A stretch of 64,000 nucleotides of DNA from an uncultured Bartonella sp. (lineage in GTDB: Bacteria > Pseudomonadota > Alphaproteobacteria > Rhizobiales > Rhizobiaceae). Below the pieces are notes generated by a model, which saw only the letters and a program-made list of their open reading frames with translations, had not been told where the DNA came from and did no database searches. Shown piece by piece: positions 1 to 9,600 of the stretch (its first letter is position 1; each line of letters starts with the position of its first letter). The position numbers and the translations under genes are program-made. The DNA is taken from the NCBI GenBank assembly GCA_946478665.1, contig CAMLCZ010000007.1, positions 38,168 to 102,167 of the forward strand, in the 5' to 3' direction.

Positions 1-61
1 CACCAATATAAGCCAGTCTTCACTGATATGACTATATTTTTCGTGATATTTTTTAAAATTG

Positions 62-209
62 GAAATCAATTCAAGTAAAATCAGAAATCAATTTAAGGGT
101 GTTGTCCGTTAATCAAACACTATGGCTATAACGCACACCAGCAACAATGGCATTATTTTGCTTTTTGTGAGGCGCAAGGGCTAAAGTTCTGGGCGTGCAA
201 GGGCTAGAG
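62..209. repeat. Two short degenerate direct repeats at the left edge
   Basis: The 315 bases left of the first gene hold no open frame I would call a gene. Two imperfect direct repeats are visible. GAAATCAATTCAAG at 62-75 recurs as GAAATCAATTTAAG at 84-97, a period of 22. GGCGCAAGGGCTAAAG at 171-186 recurs as GGCGTGCAAGGGCTAGAG at 192-209. They resemble the short tandem duplications found in other gaps of this window. Confidence 0.5.
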
Positions 210-315
210 AATACTATTGTGTTTCGAAAACAAAAAGTGGCCATGACAAGAGTATCATGACCACATGGAAAATCGTCAAAAATTACGGTATATTATCGCC
301 AATAAAAGCCGTGGT

Positions 316-1707
316 TTAACTGTTTTTCTTGAAAAACAAATTCTCGCCTTTTAGCGGTAATTCCGTAAATCTACCGTTCAGAGCATTGCGAACCATCGCT
401 TCCGAATTTGGTTTGAAACGATCATGTGTTTCAATAATAATCAAACCAACTTTATCCAGCCAGCTTTCATAATCCTTTTCAAAAAGCTCGTATTCCGCCC
501 CTTCAATATCCACTTTCAGAATGTCGATAAAATCCATTGAAAACTGGTTCATAAGCGTTGGAATACTGATTGCACTCACCGAAGCTTCAGCGCCTTCAGT
601 CAAGGTTTCTGTACGATACCCCCAAGCACCCAAACCTTCATTGCTTTCATCATGTTCCACCAAAGACACCGCACCATCGCTCGGCCATATGGCTGCTTGT
701 AACAGAGCAACATGATTGGAATAATCTTCGAGGTTTCTTTTCATAAATTCAAAATTTACAGTATCGGGTTCCACCGCGATAATATGTGCATTTGGATATT
801 TTTTTAAAAAGAAGAGTGCCGACAAGCCAATATTGGCCCCTAAGTCAACTATGGTGTTTGCAGTTTCTGGAAGATTTAAACTATCATATTCATTGTCTAC
901 GAATATTTGTTTGAAAACGCGAATGTCTGAATCATCTATCCGCATGGATAAATGGCTTCCTAAAAATTTCATATCCAAGCAGACATTACTAGCGCGTTCA
1001 TCTTTGATAAGATTTTTTAATATTTCGAGTCTGTCGTCATTAATAATATAGTCTTTTTTGCTGACATTATTATTTAACGATAACAAGTTGTTATAGATCG
1101 TATCTAACTTGCTACAAACCCCTGCAAATTCTTTATTGATGGGGTCCTTAACCAGTGCTTCAACATTTTGTCCTGTTTGCTTTATAGCATGGATCTCATC
1201 TGCAATACCCTGCAAACGACTACCACTGTCTTGCACAAGAGTATTGACCGATTGCAGACGATTATTGCTTTCCTCGACAAGCGTACTGACTGCGTTAATA
1301 CGATTTGAGTTGTTTTGAGCTAAATTATTAACTGCATTAATATGGCTTATACCCTCGTGCACAAGCTCATCAACGGCAGTGATCCGACGAGCATTTTCAT
1401 TCGCCAATTCGTTGATTGAGTTAAGGTGTGTTGCACTTCCCTGAACAAGACTGTTCACTGCCAATACATGATTGTTGGTTGTGTCACAATTTGCTCTATG
1501 ATTGCTATCCAACAAATCAATTTTATTTTGTATTTCTCTTATATTTTCATGATTTAAATCATCTGATCGACTTAAAAAATCGATTTTCTCACCGATCCCT
1601 TTGAGGTCGTTTTCAACAACACCCAGATCATTTTTATCCAATTTATTGTCTAACGAATTCAACTTCGCAAACAATTGATTTATTTTTAAATATCGACGTA
1701 AACCCAT
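316..1707 (-). CDS. FkbM-family methyltransferase with N-terminal 14-residue repeats
   Basis: A 463-residue protein in two parts. Residues 1-180 are polar and helix-prone and contain seven consecutive 14-residue repeats beginning at residues 80, 94, 108, 122, 136, 150 and 164. The pattern is His/Arg-hydrophobic-x-x-hydrophobic-x-x-Leu-hydrophobic followed by five polar residues, as expected for a coiled-coil stalk of two heptads per repeat. Residues about 240-460 form a class I SAM-dependent methyltransferase of the FkbM type: motif I VDLGANIGLS at 287-296, an acidic residue in AVEPD near 313, and a later KVDIEGAE segment. FkbM enzymes O-methylate sugars or lipids. Beside glycosyltransferases, methylation of a surface polysaccharide is the likely job. 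The stalk may act as an oligomerisation device or length ruler; that is inference. The start gives MGLRRYLK. The gene is divergent from the glycosyltransferases across an AT-rich gap. Confidence 0.8.
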   Translation of the reverse strand: MGLRRYLKINQLFAKLNSLDNKLDKNDLGVVENDLKGIGEKIDFLSRSDDLNHENIREIQNKIDLLDSNHRANCDTTNNHVLAVNSLVQGSATHLNSINELANENARRITAVDELVHEGISHINAVNNLAQNNSNRINAVSTLVEESNNRLQSVNTLVQDSGSRLQGIADEIHAIKQTGQNVEALVKDPINKEFAGVCSKLDTIYNNLLSLNNNVSKKDYIINDDRLEILKNLIKDERASNVCLDMKFLGSHLSMRIDDSDIRVFKQIFVDNEYDSLNLPETANTIVDLGANIGLSALFFLKKYPNAHIIAVEPDTVNFEFMKRNLEDYSNHVALLQAAIWPSDGAVSLVEHDESNEGLGAWGYRTETLTEGAEASVSAISIPTLMNQFSMDFIDILKVDIEGAEYELFEKDYESWLDKVGLIIIETHDRFKPNSEAMVRNALNGRFTELPLKGENLFFKKNS

Positions 1708-2696
1708 ATTTCCTTCCAGACAAAACTCCAGTGAGCCTAAATTGCTTGCAATCTTTTATGACGTCAGCTTATGACAAATGAGAGCTTTAAATGGCTCGTA
1801 TAAACTATCACCCTGCTTTAGATGGGCAACTTTCCACGATAAAATCGTAAATTTCGGATGGCCATTAAATAGCAAAAACTATGTTCGGTTTCAAGATTAT
1901 GACAATTTTTATAAACCGGCTATCATTTTTGTTTTTATTTGAGATCTCATTTGCAACTGGTTTTTAACATAATTCCAACGTTTTAAAAAAAATATAAATA
2001 TCAATTTGCGTATAACAGATGATTTATTTCCAACATATGGTAATTTTTTTTATAAATAATCACACATAATAAAAAGTTAACTTACAAATCCATACAGGAA
2101 AAATACATCATAGAATATACTTTCTATAATAATTTAAAAAAATAATATATTATGTATATATAACTTATATATTTTTATTTTATAAATAGTTACTAAATTA
2201 TTTTTACCAAATCAAAACATATAAATACTTTATTATTAATAAATAAAAAATAAATATTATATTTATTATTAATAAAAAATTTAATATTATTATTATTCTG
2301 TAATTATCAGAAAAAAAATTAACTTGAGTAAAATTTGACAAAATTTCTTTTTATAGTATCTAAAACAAGGTCTGATTCGTTTGGGGACGCTACACCATTG
2401 GCTGTGAAATGTTGGTAATTACACATTCGTGTAGGTGCTGACTATTCACAAAAAATGGGACTTATATGGTCAAAATAATAGTCATTGTTAGTAAGTGTTT
2501 TTTAGTTTGTTAATTGTTTTGCCACGCTAATGTCGCTTGATCTTATGCGTATTATATTTGTTGGCTAAATATAATTAACGTTGTGTAAATGCGAGCCGGG
2601 TATACATGTTTGATCGTCGATTATGGCATGATGCTTTTGTAAAAAAACAACGGCGATAATTGATAGGCAGGGATCTACTTTATTTAGTGAGACAAA
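1708..2696. other. Very AT-rich gap between divergent glycan genes
   Basis: About 990 bases without a credible gene. From about 1980 to 2340 the sequence is almost only A and T, with runs such as tattattaat repeated. Composition is clearly lower in GC than the coding DNA on either side. Such stretches are typical of H-NS-like silenced or horizontally acquired surface-polysaccharide loci in other bacteria, but no silencing protein is shown here. The leader of the glycosyltransferase operon lies in its right part. Confidence 0.6.
2335..2362 (+). promoter_or_regulatory. Candidate sigma-70 promoter for the glycosyltransferase operon
   Basis: TTGACA at 2335-2340 is followed after 16 bases by TATCTA at 2357-2362. 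The match to -35 is perfect and to -10 partial. If used, the transcript would have a leader of about 325 bases before the first glycosyltransferase. AT-rich DNA gives chance matches, so this is only a candidate. Confidence 0.35.
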
Positions 2697-3635
2697 ATGG
2701 TGAAAGTTTCTGTAATCATACCCGTTTATAATGTAGAAAATTTTGTCGAAAAGACCCTAACTTCTGTCTGCAATCAAACATATCGCGATACCGAAATTGT
2801 CGTCATAAACGATGGCAGTACTGACCAATCTGGCGCAATTTGTGACCAATTTGCCAAAACAGACGACCGGATACGTGTTATCCATCAAGAAAATCAAGGG
2901 ATCACTAAAACAAGAAACCGTGGCATGAATGAAGCCAAAGGCGAGTTTCTTTGCTTTGTTGACTCTGACGATTGGCTAACGCCAAATTTTATTCATGCTT
3001 TGGTAAATGCGTGTGAAACTGAAGGCGCGGATATAGCCTTTACCAATCATGCTATTGTTAATGATAATACCGTCACCAATAGGGATGATTATCATCAAAC
3101 GATTTATACCAAATCTGATGAAAAGAATGCTCTTTTATGCCAAATTATTTTTCCTGCCGTGCATGGAAAAATATATCGCCGCACGTCACTTCAGAATGCA
3201 AAGGTAAAATTCTTGGAACAAGATGGATACCATGGTTTTGCCGAGGATATCCTATTTAATTTTCAAGCCATCAATAGTGCTAAGAAAATCGTCTTTGTGC
3301 CCAACGAATATTACTTCTATAATCGCGACAATCCTAATTCTGTTTGTGCTCTTCCATCAAAACAGGAAGAAAATAACGATGATCGTTTGACAGTTTTAGC
3401 GAAAATATTCTCGCTCGCATCTAAAATGCCTTATCGGCATGAAATATCGCCAACTTTGCAGGAAATCTCCATGCAGCATATCCAATGGGGTAAAGAGGAT
3501 ATGGCGCGGAAATTTATAAACTCTCCTTTTGCGGGCTTAGAAAAGGCAGAGCGCGCTTATCTTCTAGACATAGCCCATGGAATTGTTGGTACAAAAAGAA
3601 GTTGGCTGTCCCGTTTGTTTAATTTGAAGCATTAG
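2697..3635 (+). CDS. Family 2 glycosyltransferase
   Basis: A 312-residue GT-A fold glycosyltransferase. The N-terminus VSVIIPVYNVENFVEKTL is the nucleotide-sugar binding strand and loop. INDGSTDQSG near residues 37-46 and the metal-binding FVDSDDW near 91-97 follow in the usual order. The C-terminal 100 residues are variable and should set acceptor choice. It lacks membrane segments, so it probably works at the cytoplasmic face of the inner membrane, adding one sugar to a lipid-linked or lipid A-core glycan. It heads a three-gene operon, with 16 bases to the next gene. Donor and acceptor cannot be told from sequence. Confidence 0.85.
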   Translation: MVKVSVIIPVYNVENFVEKTLTSVCNQTYRDTEIVVINDGSTDQSGAICDQFAKTDDRIRVIHQENQGITKTRNRGMNEAKGEFLCFVDSDDWLTPNFIHALVNACETEGADIAFTNHAIVNDNTVTNRDDYHQTIYTKSDEKNALLCQIIFPAVHGKIYRRTSLQNAKVKFLEQDGYHGFAEDILFNFQAINSAKKIVFVPNEYYFYNRDNPNSVCALPSKQEENNDDRLTVLAKIFSLASKMPYRHEISPTLQEISMQHIQWGKEDMARKFINSPFAGLEKAERAYLLDIAHGIVGTKRSWLSRLFNLKH

Positions 3636-3651
3636 TTAAGTAGACATTATC

Positions 3652-4632
3652 ATGGAAAATATACCGCAGATTCCTAAGCGCCTATTTTACGTCTGGTTTG
3701 GTAATGATATGCCTGCCGATGTGCATGCTTGCATCCAGACATGGAAACTTGCGATGCCGGACTATGAAATTATAAAAGTCGGTGAAGAAAAAACGGAATG
3801 GTTCGATTTCCAAGCTGTCCTTAAAGATTGCGATTGGCTAAAAGCAGTTTATGAACGCAAATTATGGGCATATGTGTCCGATTATGTCCGCATAAAAATT
3901 CTACACGATCATGGCGGTATCTATTTGGATACCGATGTAACAGCAACGCAGAGCTTTGAACCGTTGCGCAAGCATACTATGTTCATGGGCTATCAATGCG
4001 AGACAGAAGTTAATGGCGCTGTTATTGGTAGTGTAAAACATCATCCGTTTTTGCGGGCAATGTTGGACTATTATGAAAATGGTTCTATTTTCAAAACCTC
4101 ACGTTACCTCTTGCCGGAAATCATCACCTATATTCTGGAAAAAGATTATGGCATGGTGCCTTTCGACAGCCGAATAACACCAAAGATAACAGAGCTTAAG
4201 GGTATTACCATATATCCAGAACAAGCTTTTTATCCATTCCGTTACAGAGAAAGATATACTGACGCCTGCATAACACCAAACACTTATAGTGTGCATTGGT
4301 GGAAAGCCAGCTGGCATTCGGAAGAAGATATTGCTTGGTTACAGTCAGGTCGTTTAACGCATCTTGATGACAGAAATAAAGTCGGTAGTCAGGAAGAGCA
4401 GGCTAACCCTGAAAATCTTCCAGCGGAACAGCAAACACTTGAACATAAACCCGAAGTTGCAACAATCTCTGACAAGAAAAAATCATCGGGGTTGAAGTGG
4501 CTATATCGTGTAAAACGTAGAAGTTACGGAAAAAAATATATCATTTTGGGGATACCATTTTTTTCCGTTAGAAAACCACGCCATAGGGAATATGTTTATT
4601 TGTTTAACACCATACCGATATATGGCAAATAA
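3652..4632 (+). CDS. GT32-like glycosyltransferase (sugar-binding DXD region)
   Basis: A 326-residue protein. Residues 1-230 match the capsular polysaccharide synthesis / GT32 pattern: IPKRLFYVWFGN at the start, KLWAYVSDYVRIKILHDHGG near 77-96, and the DXD motif YLDTDV just after, followed by a His and Trp-rich end (YSVHWWKASW). These enzymes transfer hexoses from nucleotide sugars using a metal held by the DXD. Residues about 235-280 are a low-complexity Glu/Gln/Lys linker, and the tail carries a basic segment and a KYIILGIPFF / LFNTIPIYG motif seen at the ends of many bacterial surface-glycan enzymes. The stop is two bases before the next start, so translation is probably coupled. Confidence 0.8.
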   Translation: MENIPQIPKRLFYVWFGNDMPADVHACIQTWKLAMPDYEIIKVGEEKTEWFDFQAVLKDCDWLKAVYERKLWAYVSDYVRIKILHDHGGIYLDTDVTATQSFEPLRKHTMFMGYQCETEVNGAVIGSVKHHPFLRAMLDYYENGSIFKTSRYLLPEIITYILEKDYGMVPFDSRITPKITELKGITIYPEQAFYPFRYRERYTDACITPNTYSVHWWKASWHSEEDIAWLQSGRLTHLDDRNKVGSQEEQANPENLPAEQQTLEHKPEVATISDKKKSSGLKWLYRVKRRSYGKKYIILGIPFFSVRKPRHREYVYLFNTIPIYGK

Positions 4633-4634
4633 GA

Positions 4635-5597
4635 ATGACACCTTCTATCTCCGTTATTGTACCCGTTTACAACGTTGCTCCATGGCTAAAAGAATGTTTG
4701 GATAGCGTCTTAAACCAGACATTCCGTGATATGGAAATTATCATTGTTGATGATGGTAGTACGGATTCAAGTCCTGAAATTATCAAGGAATATGCTGAGA
4801 AAGACGACAGAATTATTACCATCCGCAAGGAAAATGGTGGCTTGGGTTCAGCGCGCAACGTTGCACTTAAAATCGCCAAGGGTGAATATATAGCATTTCT
4901 TGATTCTGATGATAAAATTCATCCAGAAGCTTATACAAAGCTCTATGAAAAAGCGAAAAAATACGATTGCGACATTGTTTTTTGTCAAACTGCCTATCTT
5001 GATAATCTAACAGGTAACATTATAGAAGAAAAAAATCAGACGGCATTACCTCTGTTTGAAAAATATCGTGATAATACAGATCTCATCACACTCGATCAAT
5101 TGGATCCATTTGATATATTTTCATACGATTCATTTGTGGTCGCTTGGAATAAAATTATCAAACGGTCTCTCATTGAAAAAACCAATGCCCATTTTCCAGA
5201 GCGTCTTATATTTGAAGATATGCCGTTTTATTTCAATACTTTGTTGAATGCGCATAATCTGGCGATCGTCTGGGAGCGTTTGATCTATTACCGTATCAAT
5301 CGCAAAAACTCTATCACGAGCAGTCGGAAAAAAGAGGGACATATTGTTCAAATCCTGCTAACCATTGCCAATGATCTCGTAAAAACTAAAAAGAGAACGG
5401 GTCACGATTATAAAGCAGCTTTGAGCCCCTTTGCATTTCAGGAATTGTGCTACAAATTTGATAATATTGATAAATCAAAGCTTACACGGAGTGTGCTAGA
5501 TAAGCTGCTTGTTAAAGAAGATAGAATACGCTTTGAAACTGAGAAATTACCAAAGACATCTTTTCTAACCCGTTTAAAAAACAAGCTATTCAAATAG
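4635..5597 (+). CDS. Family 2 glycosyltransferase
   Basis: A 320-residue GT-A glycosyltransferase with ISVIVPVYNVAPWLKECLDS at residues 4-23, IVDDGSTDSS near 36-45, and the metal-binding FLDSDD near 90-95. Downstream, residues 160-200 (AWNKIIKRSLIE, then FEDMPFY) fit the acceptor-side conserved region with its E-D pair. It is distinct from the first GT2 gene (different C-terminal half) and so should add a different residue. It is the last gene of the operon. A thpR remnant on the opposite strand follows within about 120 bases, and no clear terminator is seen. Confidence 0.85.
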   Translation: MTPSISVIVPVYNVAPWLKECLDSVLNQTFRDMEIIIVDDGSTDSSPEIIKEYAEKDDRIITIRKENGGLGSARNVALKIAKGEYIAFLDSDDKIHPEAYTKLYEKAKKYDCDIVFCQTAYLDNLTGNIIEEKNQTALPLFEKYRDNTDLITLDQLDPFDIFSYDSFVVAWNKIIKRSLIEKTNAHFPERLIFEDMPFYFNTLLNAHNLAIVWERLIYYRINRKNSITSSRKKEGHIVQILLTIANDLVKTKKRTGHDYKAALSPFAFQELCYKFDNIDKSKLTRSVLDKLLVKEDRIRFETEKLPKTSFLTRLKNKLFK

Positions 5598-5719
5598 TTG
5601 GTGACTTTCTTTTCCGTCAAAATGCAATGATAGGGAATTGCACTGTTATTCTTGATTGCAGTTGAGTTGGAACGATTGATTGGCATAAAACATATTGTTT
5701 CTACGTGCTATGCGTAAAA

Positions 5720-6030
5720 GCAATATATCAAATCATTGATGCTTTAGAACAACTCTGGCTGTGTTCCATGAAGACTCCAGCTATCTTCGATAATATAGGG
5801 GCCACCACCGACAGACTCCCGCGATGACATCATGACAAATCGCGTAACGGGAAAATAATCTGATGAAAAATTGCCTCGAGATGACAGGTATTGCAGAAGA
5901 TCTTCAAGCTTTACCTGCTTAAGGCGCGCTATTGTAACATGCGGTACGAATTTTGCTTTATCAGGATTAATTCCAAGACGATTGGCTATTCTAACAACAT
6001 CGCTTTGAAGCTGTGTCCGTTCTTCACATT
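5720..6030 (-). pseudogene. Duplicated 3' fragment of thpR
   Basis: This stretch is nearly identical to 6031-6341, the 3' half of the intact thpR just upstream on the minus strand. It encodes the second His motif (PHVTIARL) and the C-terminal SSRESVGGGPY segment but lacks the first HITL motif, so it cannot be an active two-histidine phosphoesterase. The only in-frame start is a TTG at 6034 without a good ribosome site. Differences include one base (ctctgg here, ctctg in the other copy) that changes the C-terminal reading: this copy ends after Gln-Pro-Glu-Leu-Phe, the intact gene runs on for ten different residues. Which end is ancestral is not known. Confidence 0.85.
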
Positions 6031-6341
6031 GCAATATATCAAATCATTGATGCTTCAGAACAACTCTGCTGTGTTCCATGAAGACTCCAGCTATCTTCGA
6101 TAATATAGGGGCCACCACCGACAGACTCCCGCGATGACATCATGACAAATCGCGTAACGGGAAAATAATCTGATGAAAAATTGCCTCGAGATGACAGGTA
6201 TTGCAGAAGATCTTCAAGCTTTACCTGCTTAAGGCGCGCTATTGTAACATGCGGTACAAATTTTGCTTTATCAGGATTAATTCCAAGACGATTGGCTATT
6301 CTAACAATATCACTTTGAAGCTGTGTCAGTTCTTCACACGG
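5720..6341. repeat. Direct tandem duplication, period about 311 bp
   Basis: Copy A is 5720-6030 and copy B 6031-6341. Both begin gcaatatatcaaatcattga and end at ttcttcaca; the join at 6026-6031 is abrupt. Only a handful of substitutions and one single-base indel separate them, so the event is recent. No insertion-sequence ends or target duplications flank it. Confidence 0.9.
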
Positions 6342-6608
6342 CTCAACACGCGCATACAGCGAATGTGGTTTTTTAGAACCAAAAACATCTATTCCCGACA
6401 AGCGAATTTTAAATGGCTGTTTTTTTATGCGATCCAGAGCATTTAAAAGCTCATCGGCCATTTCATTCGATATGTCGCCAAAAAAACGAAGTGTGATATG
6501 ATAGTCTTCCGCTTCTACCCAATGCGCACCAGGCAAACCACCGCGTAATAGCGAAAGTGATAATGCCGCATCACGCGGTATTTCTAATGCTGTAAACAAA
6601 CGAGGCAT
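6039..6608 (-). CDS. thpR: RNA 2',3'-cyclic phosphodiesterase
   Basis: A 189-residue member of the two-histidine (2H) phosphoesterase superfamily, historically called 2'-5' RNA ligase. The paired catalytic motifs are HITL (in DYHITLRFFGD, near residue 42) and HVTI (in PHVTIARL, near 125). The N-terminus MPRLFTALEIP is the family's usual first strand. It hydrolyses RNA 2',3'-cyclic phosphates in the cytoplasm. The C-terminus after HGTQ is Gln-Ser-Cys-Ser-Glu-Ala-Ser-Met-Ile, created or altered by the one-base difference from the downstream duplicate. It is convergent with the glycosyltransferase operon. Confidence 0.85.
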   Translation of the reverse strand: MPRLFTALEIPRDAALSLSLLRGGLPGAHWVEAEDYHITLRFFGDISNEMADELLNALDRIKKQPFKIRLSGIDVFGSKKPHSLYARVEPCEELTQLQSDIVRIANRLGINPDKAKFVPHVTIARLKQVKLEDLLQYLSSRGNFSSDYFPVTRFVMMSSRESVGGGPYIIEDSWSLHGTQQSCSEASMI

Positions 6609-6689
6609 TGTGAGTCCCTTCCACCTGTTTATTGCATCTCTGAAAATTCAAAAGCCCAGATAAATCGTCACCCACAGATGGTGCGATTA

Positions 6690-9600
6690 TCAATAATCTT
6701 TTTCATAATAGACACCAACGCTTGAATCCCCTTCTGCGCCTAAGGCACCCTTGGCTTTCAAGTCTTTGGTAATGTCAAGATTAACCGTTCCCTTAGTATT
6801 TCCACCAGAACCCGCTTCAACACCCAAATATATATTATCACGTATATACCGACCAGCTTTCACCCCTGTGTTGCCCTGTTTGTCAGTGACAACATCAAGA
6901 TCATCAAGCCCCGTAGATGCGCGAAGAGACCCTAAGAGGGACGTATTGGTAACACCGGCAAGTTCAGCCGCAGCAGAAGCAAGTTGTGCTATTTGGAACG
7001 GTGACAATTCACTGATTGAGCGGTTGAATATCAACCGTGCCAAGACTTCATCTTGCGGTAAAGTTGGCGTGGACGAAAAGGCTACAACCAATGCATCAAC
7101 GGTGCCACTAACGGTAACAGTAACCGTAATGTCACTGCCTTCCGTTGTGGCCACAAAGTTTACTTCGGGATTGAGATTACCAACCAAGGTTACCCGACCT
7201 TCACTGAAGGTCAAACGCTGCGAAAGAATTTCAAACCGACCTCTTAACATCTGGAAGCCACCAACAGGACGGATATTGTTGACGGGTCCGAAAATTCCAA
7301 TCTCGCCACCCAATTCAACATCAAGCCCCATACCACGAACAAAAATCTGGTTTGGTGCGCGGATACGCATTTTTACTTGCGCAATGGCTGGTTTATTTGG
7401 CGTTGCGGCTCCCTTTTTCGGGCGTGTTTCAATTTTTGCCCGATCAAGCGTTGTCTGAACATTTTTTGATAAATGCTTATGCTTTACATCAATCAAAGAT
7501 GAGCCACCAAACCGGTCAGGTACGGTAATTTCTGCCTTTTCAAGTGTAAGATCACCGCCAATAACCGGATTGCGCAACAGAGGACCTGTTATAGTCACTG
7601 TACCATCAACAGTGGCAACAATCATTTCACCATCGCTATAGCGCGTATGATTGAGCTTAATTGCAATATCAGCTGGCATACCAGCTGAAAAATCTGTCGA
7701 AATACTACCACTTGCAGCTATTGAGCCGCCAGCAGATGAGGCTGCATTGACACGATTGATAACAAGGCGATCTCCTGTCAGACTGCCTTGAACATCAATT
7801 CCATTCAGTCGCAAATTGGTTTGTGAATCGATAAAGCTACCATTTGAAAGAGCAAAACTGCCCCCCAGCTGTGGTTTAGCAAAAGATCCTTTTACGCTGG
7901 CATCAACCGTTGCCGTTCCAGTTATTTGTGCACCTCTTTCTGCAAGAAACTGATTGGCAATGCCCAATGGTGCCTTGCCTTTGACTTGCAAATCAAGTCC
8001 ATTTCCAAGAAGAGGAATATGACCAGACGCTGCAATATTGAGACCTTGCGGTCCATTTGCATTTAACCGTTCTAAATTTAGCGCAGAATTCTGATAGCTT
8101 CCCTGCATAGCAAGGCTAATTGGTGCCAAGCCATTTTTTGCCAAAAGATCGGCAGTCAGTCCCTGTCCAGATAGATTAAACTCGGCTGATGGATTTTTTA
8201 AATTTCCACCTATATGCGCACGTCCCTTGATGTCACCACCTAAACGCTGACCAGTGGCAAAACCATTGGCTAATGCAACAGGTATATTTTTTAATTCGAC
8301 ATTAAGATCGAGATTGCCATTACCGAGCGGAACTTTACCATTGGCATTAACATCAAGTCCTCCTCCGGAAATGACTGCATTAACGCCAAGCATTTTACCA
8401 TCTGTGTTACCTTTTGCGGTAAAGCTCATCGGCGCAACATTTTTTTCCTTCAAGGTCGCAACGGTTAGGCCTTCACCTTTCAGATCAAAATGAATGTCGG
8501 GATTATCACTTTTTCCCTTAACGACCGCCTGCCCCGTTAAAAAGCCGGATGCACCAAGATCGCGTTTCACCACATTTGCCAGCGAAACTGGCAAGCGATC
8601 CAGAACAAGCTGTAAATCTAGCTGATTGCCAACATTACCGGCGGCAGTTAAATTTCCGCCATCAACATTCAATACAAAGGAATTAATCCGAACATTTTCG
8701 TCAGATAACGCAATGGATGCCGGCTTTGCGAGTTTTGCATGCACATTATCCTGGGTAACATTGAGCGTATCCAAATTGATAGCCAATCTGTCATTATCTG
8801 GTAAATTGGCATAAACCAACGCGCCAGACATCTCTGCTTTCGTATTGTTTTGAACTTCAGCTGTCAGATTGAAATCCGTTTGACCATTCAACCCTTTTGC
8901 TGTGGCCTTTATGCTATTTACAACCAAGGCCGATGTTTGAATATCTCGTGCATTGACATAACCATCAATACGGAAAGCGCCTTTTGGATCACTCAAAGCG
9001 GCTTTCATGTCCAGACTTTCAACATGATTGCCACCAAAAATGAGTTTGTCGATATGGGCTTGCAAATTTGCATTCTGTTTGCCGTTATCACTGGCAAACG
9101 CAAAATTGCCTGTCATGCTGCCTTGCCCCTCTGTTAAGGCCAGGGCAGAAAGCGTAGAAATATCGGGTGCATTAACCTGCAAATTGCCGTCAATAAGACC
9201 ATTAATATTCTGGGCAATATCGCCAGATATCTTGGCGCCGCCAATGGTAATGTTTAAGCCATTCAGGCTTTTACCATGATCGTCATTTGAAAAATCGCCG
9301 GCCAATTCAAGTTTTTGTCCGGCAAAGCTTCCGTTACCAGATATTGAACCACTGAGATAGGATGATATTGGTGACGTATTATCAAGGATAGCATTGATAA
9401 AAATGGCCGTATTTTGCATCTTTTTGCCTGAAAGCGTTGCTTCAGGAATTTTTGCACCAAGGCTGAATGCGACGAGCCGGTTATGACCACGCGCGGCTCC
9501 TTTTAACGCGATTGGCCCCTGCATGCGCGGATTGAGAAGAGCAAGATCGGCAAGATCTACCTGAAAGTCCATATTGGCTTCTTCACCTGAAAATTGGCCA

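Noticed and set aside
5744..6034. The thpR duplicate as an expressed 96-residue protein
   Set aside because: It lacks the first catalytic motif and starts only at a TTG without a ribosome site.
6751..7458. A 235-codon plus-strand open frame inside tamB
   Set aside because: It is Pro/Ser/Thr-rich antisense of a beta-repeat gene whose own reading frame is fully conserved; typical shadow frame.
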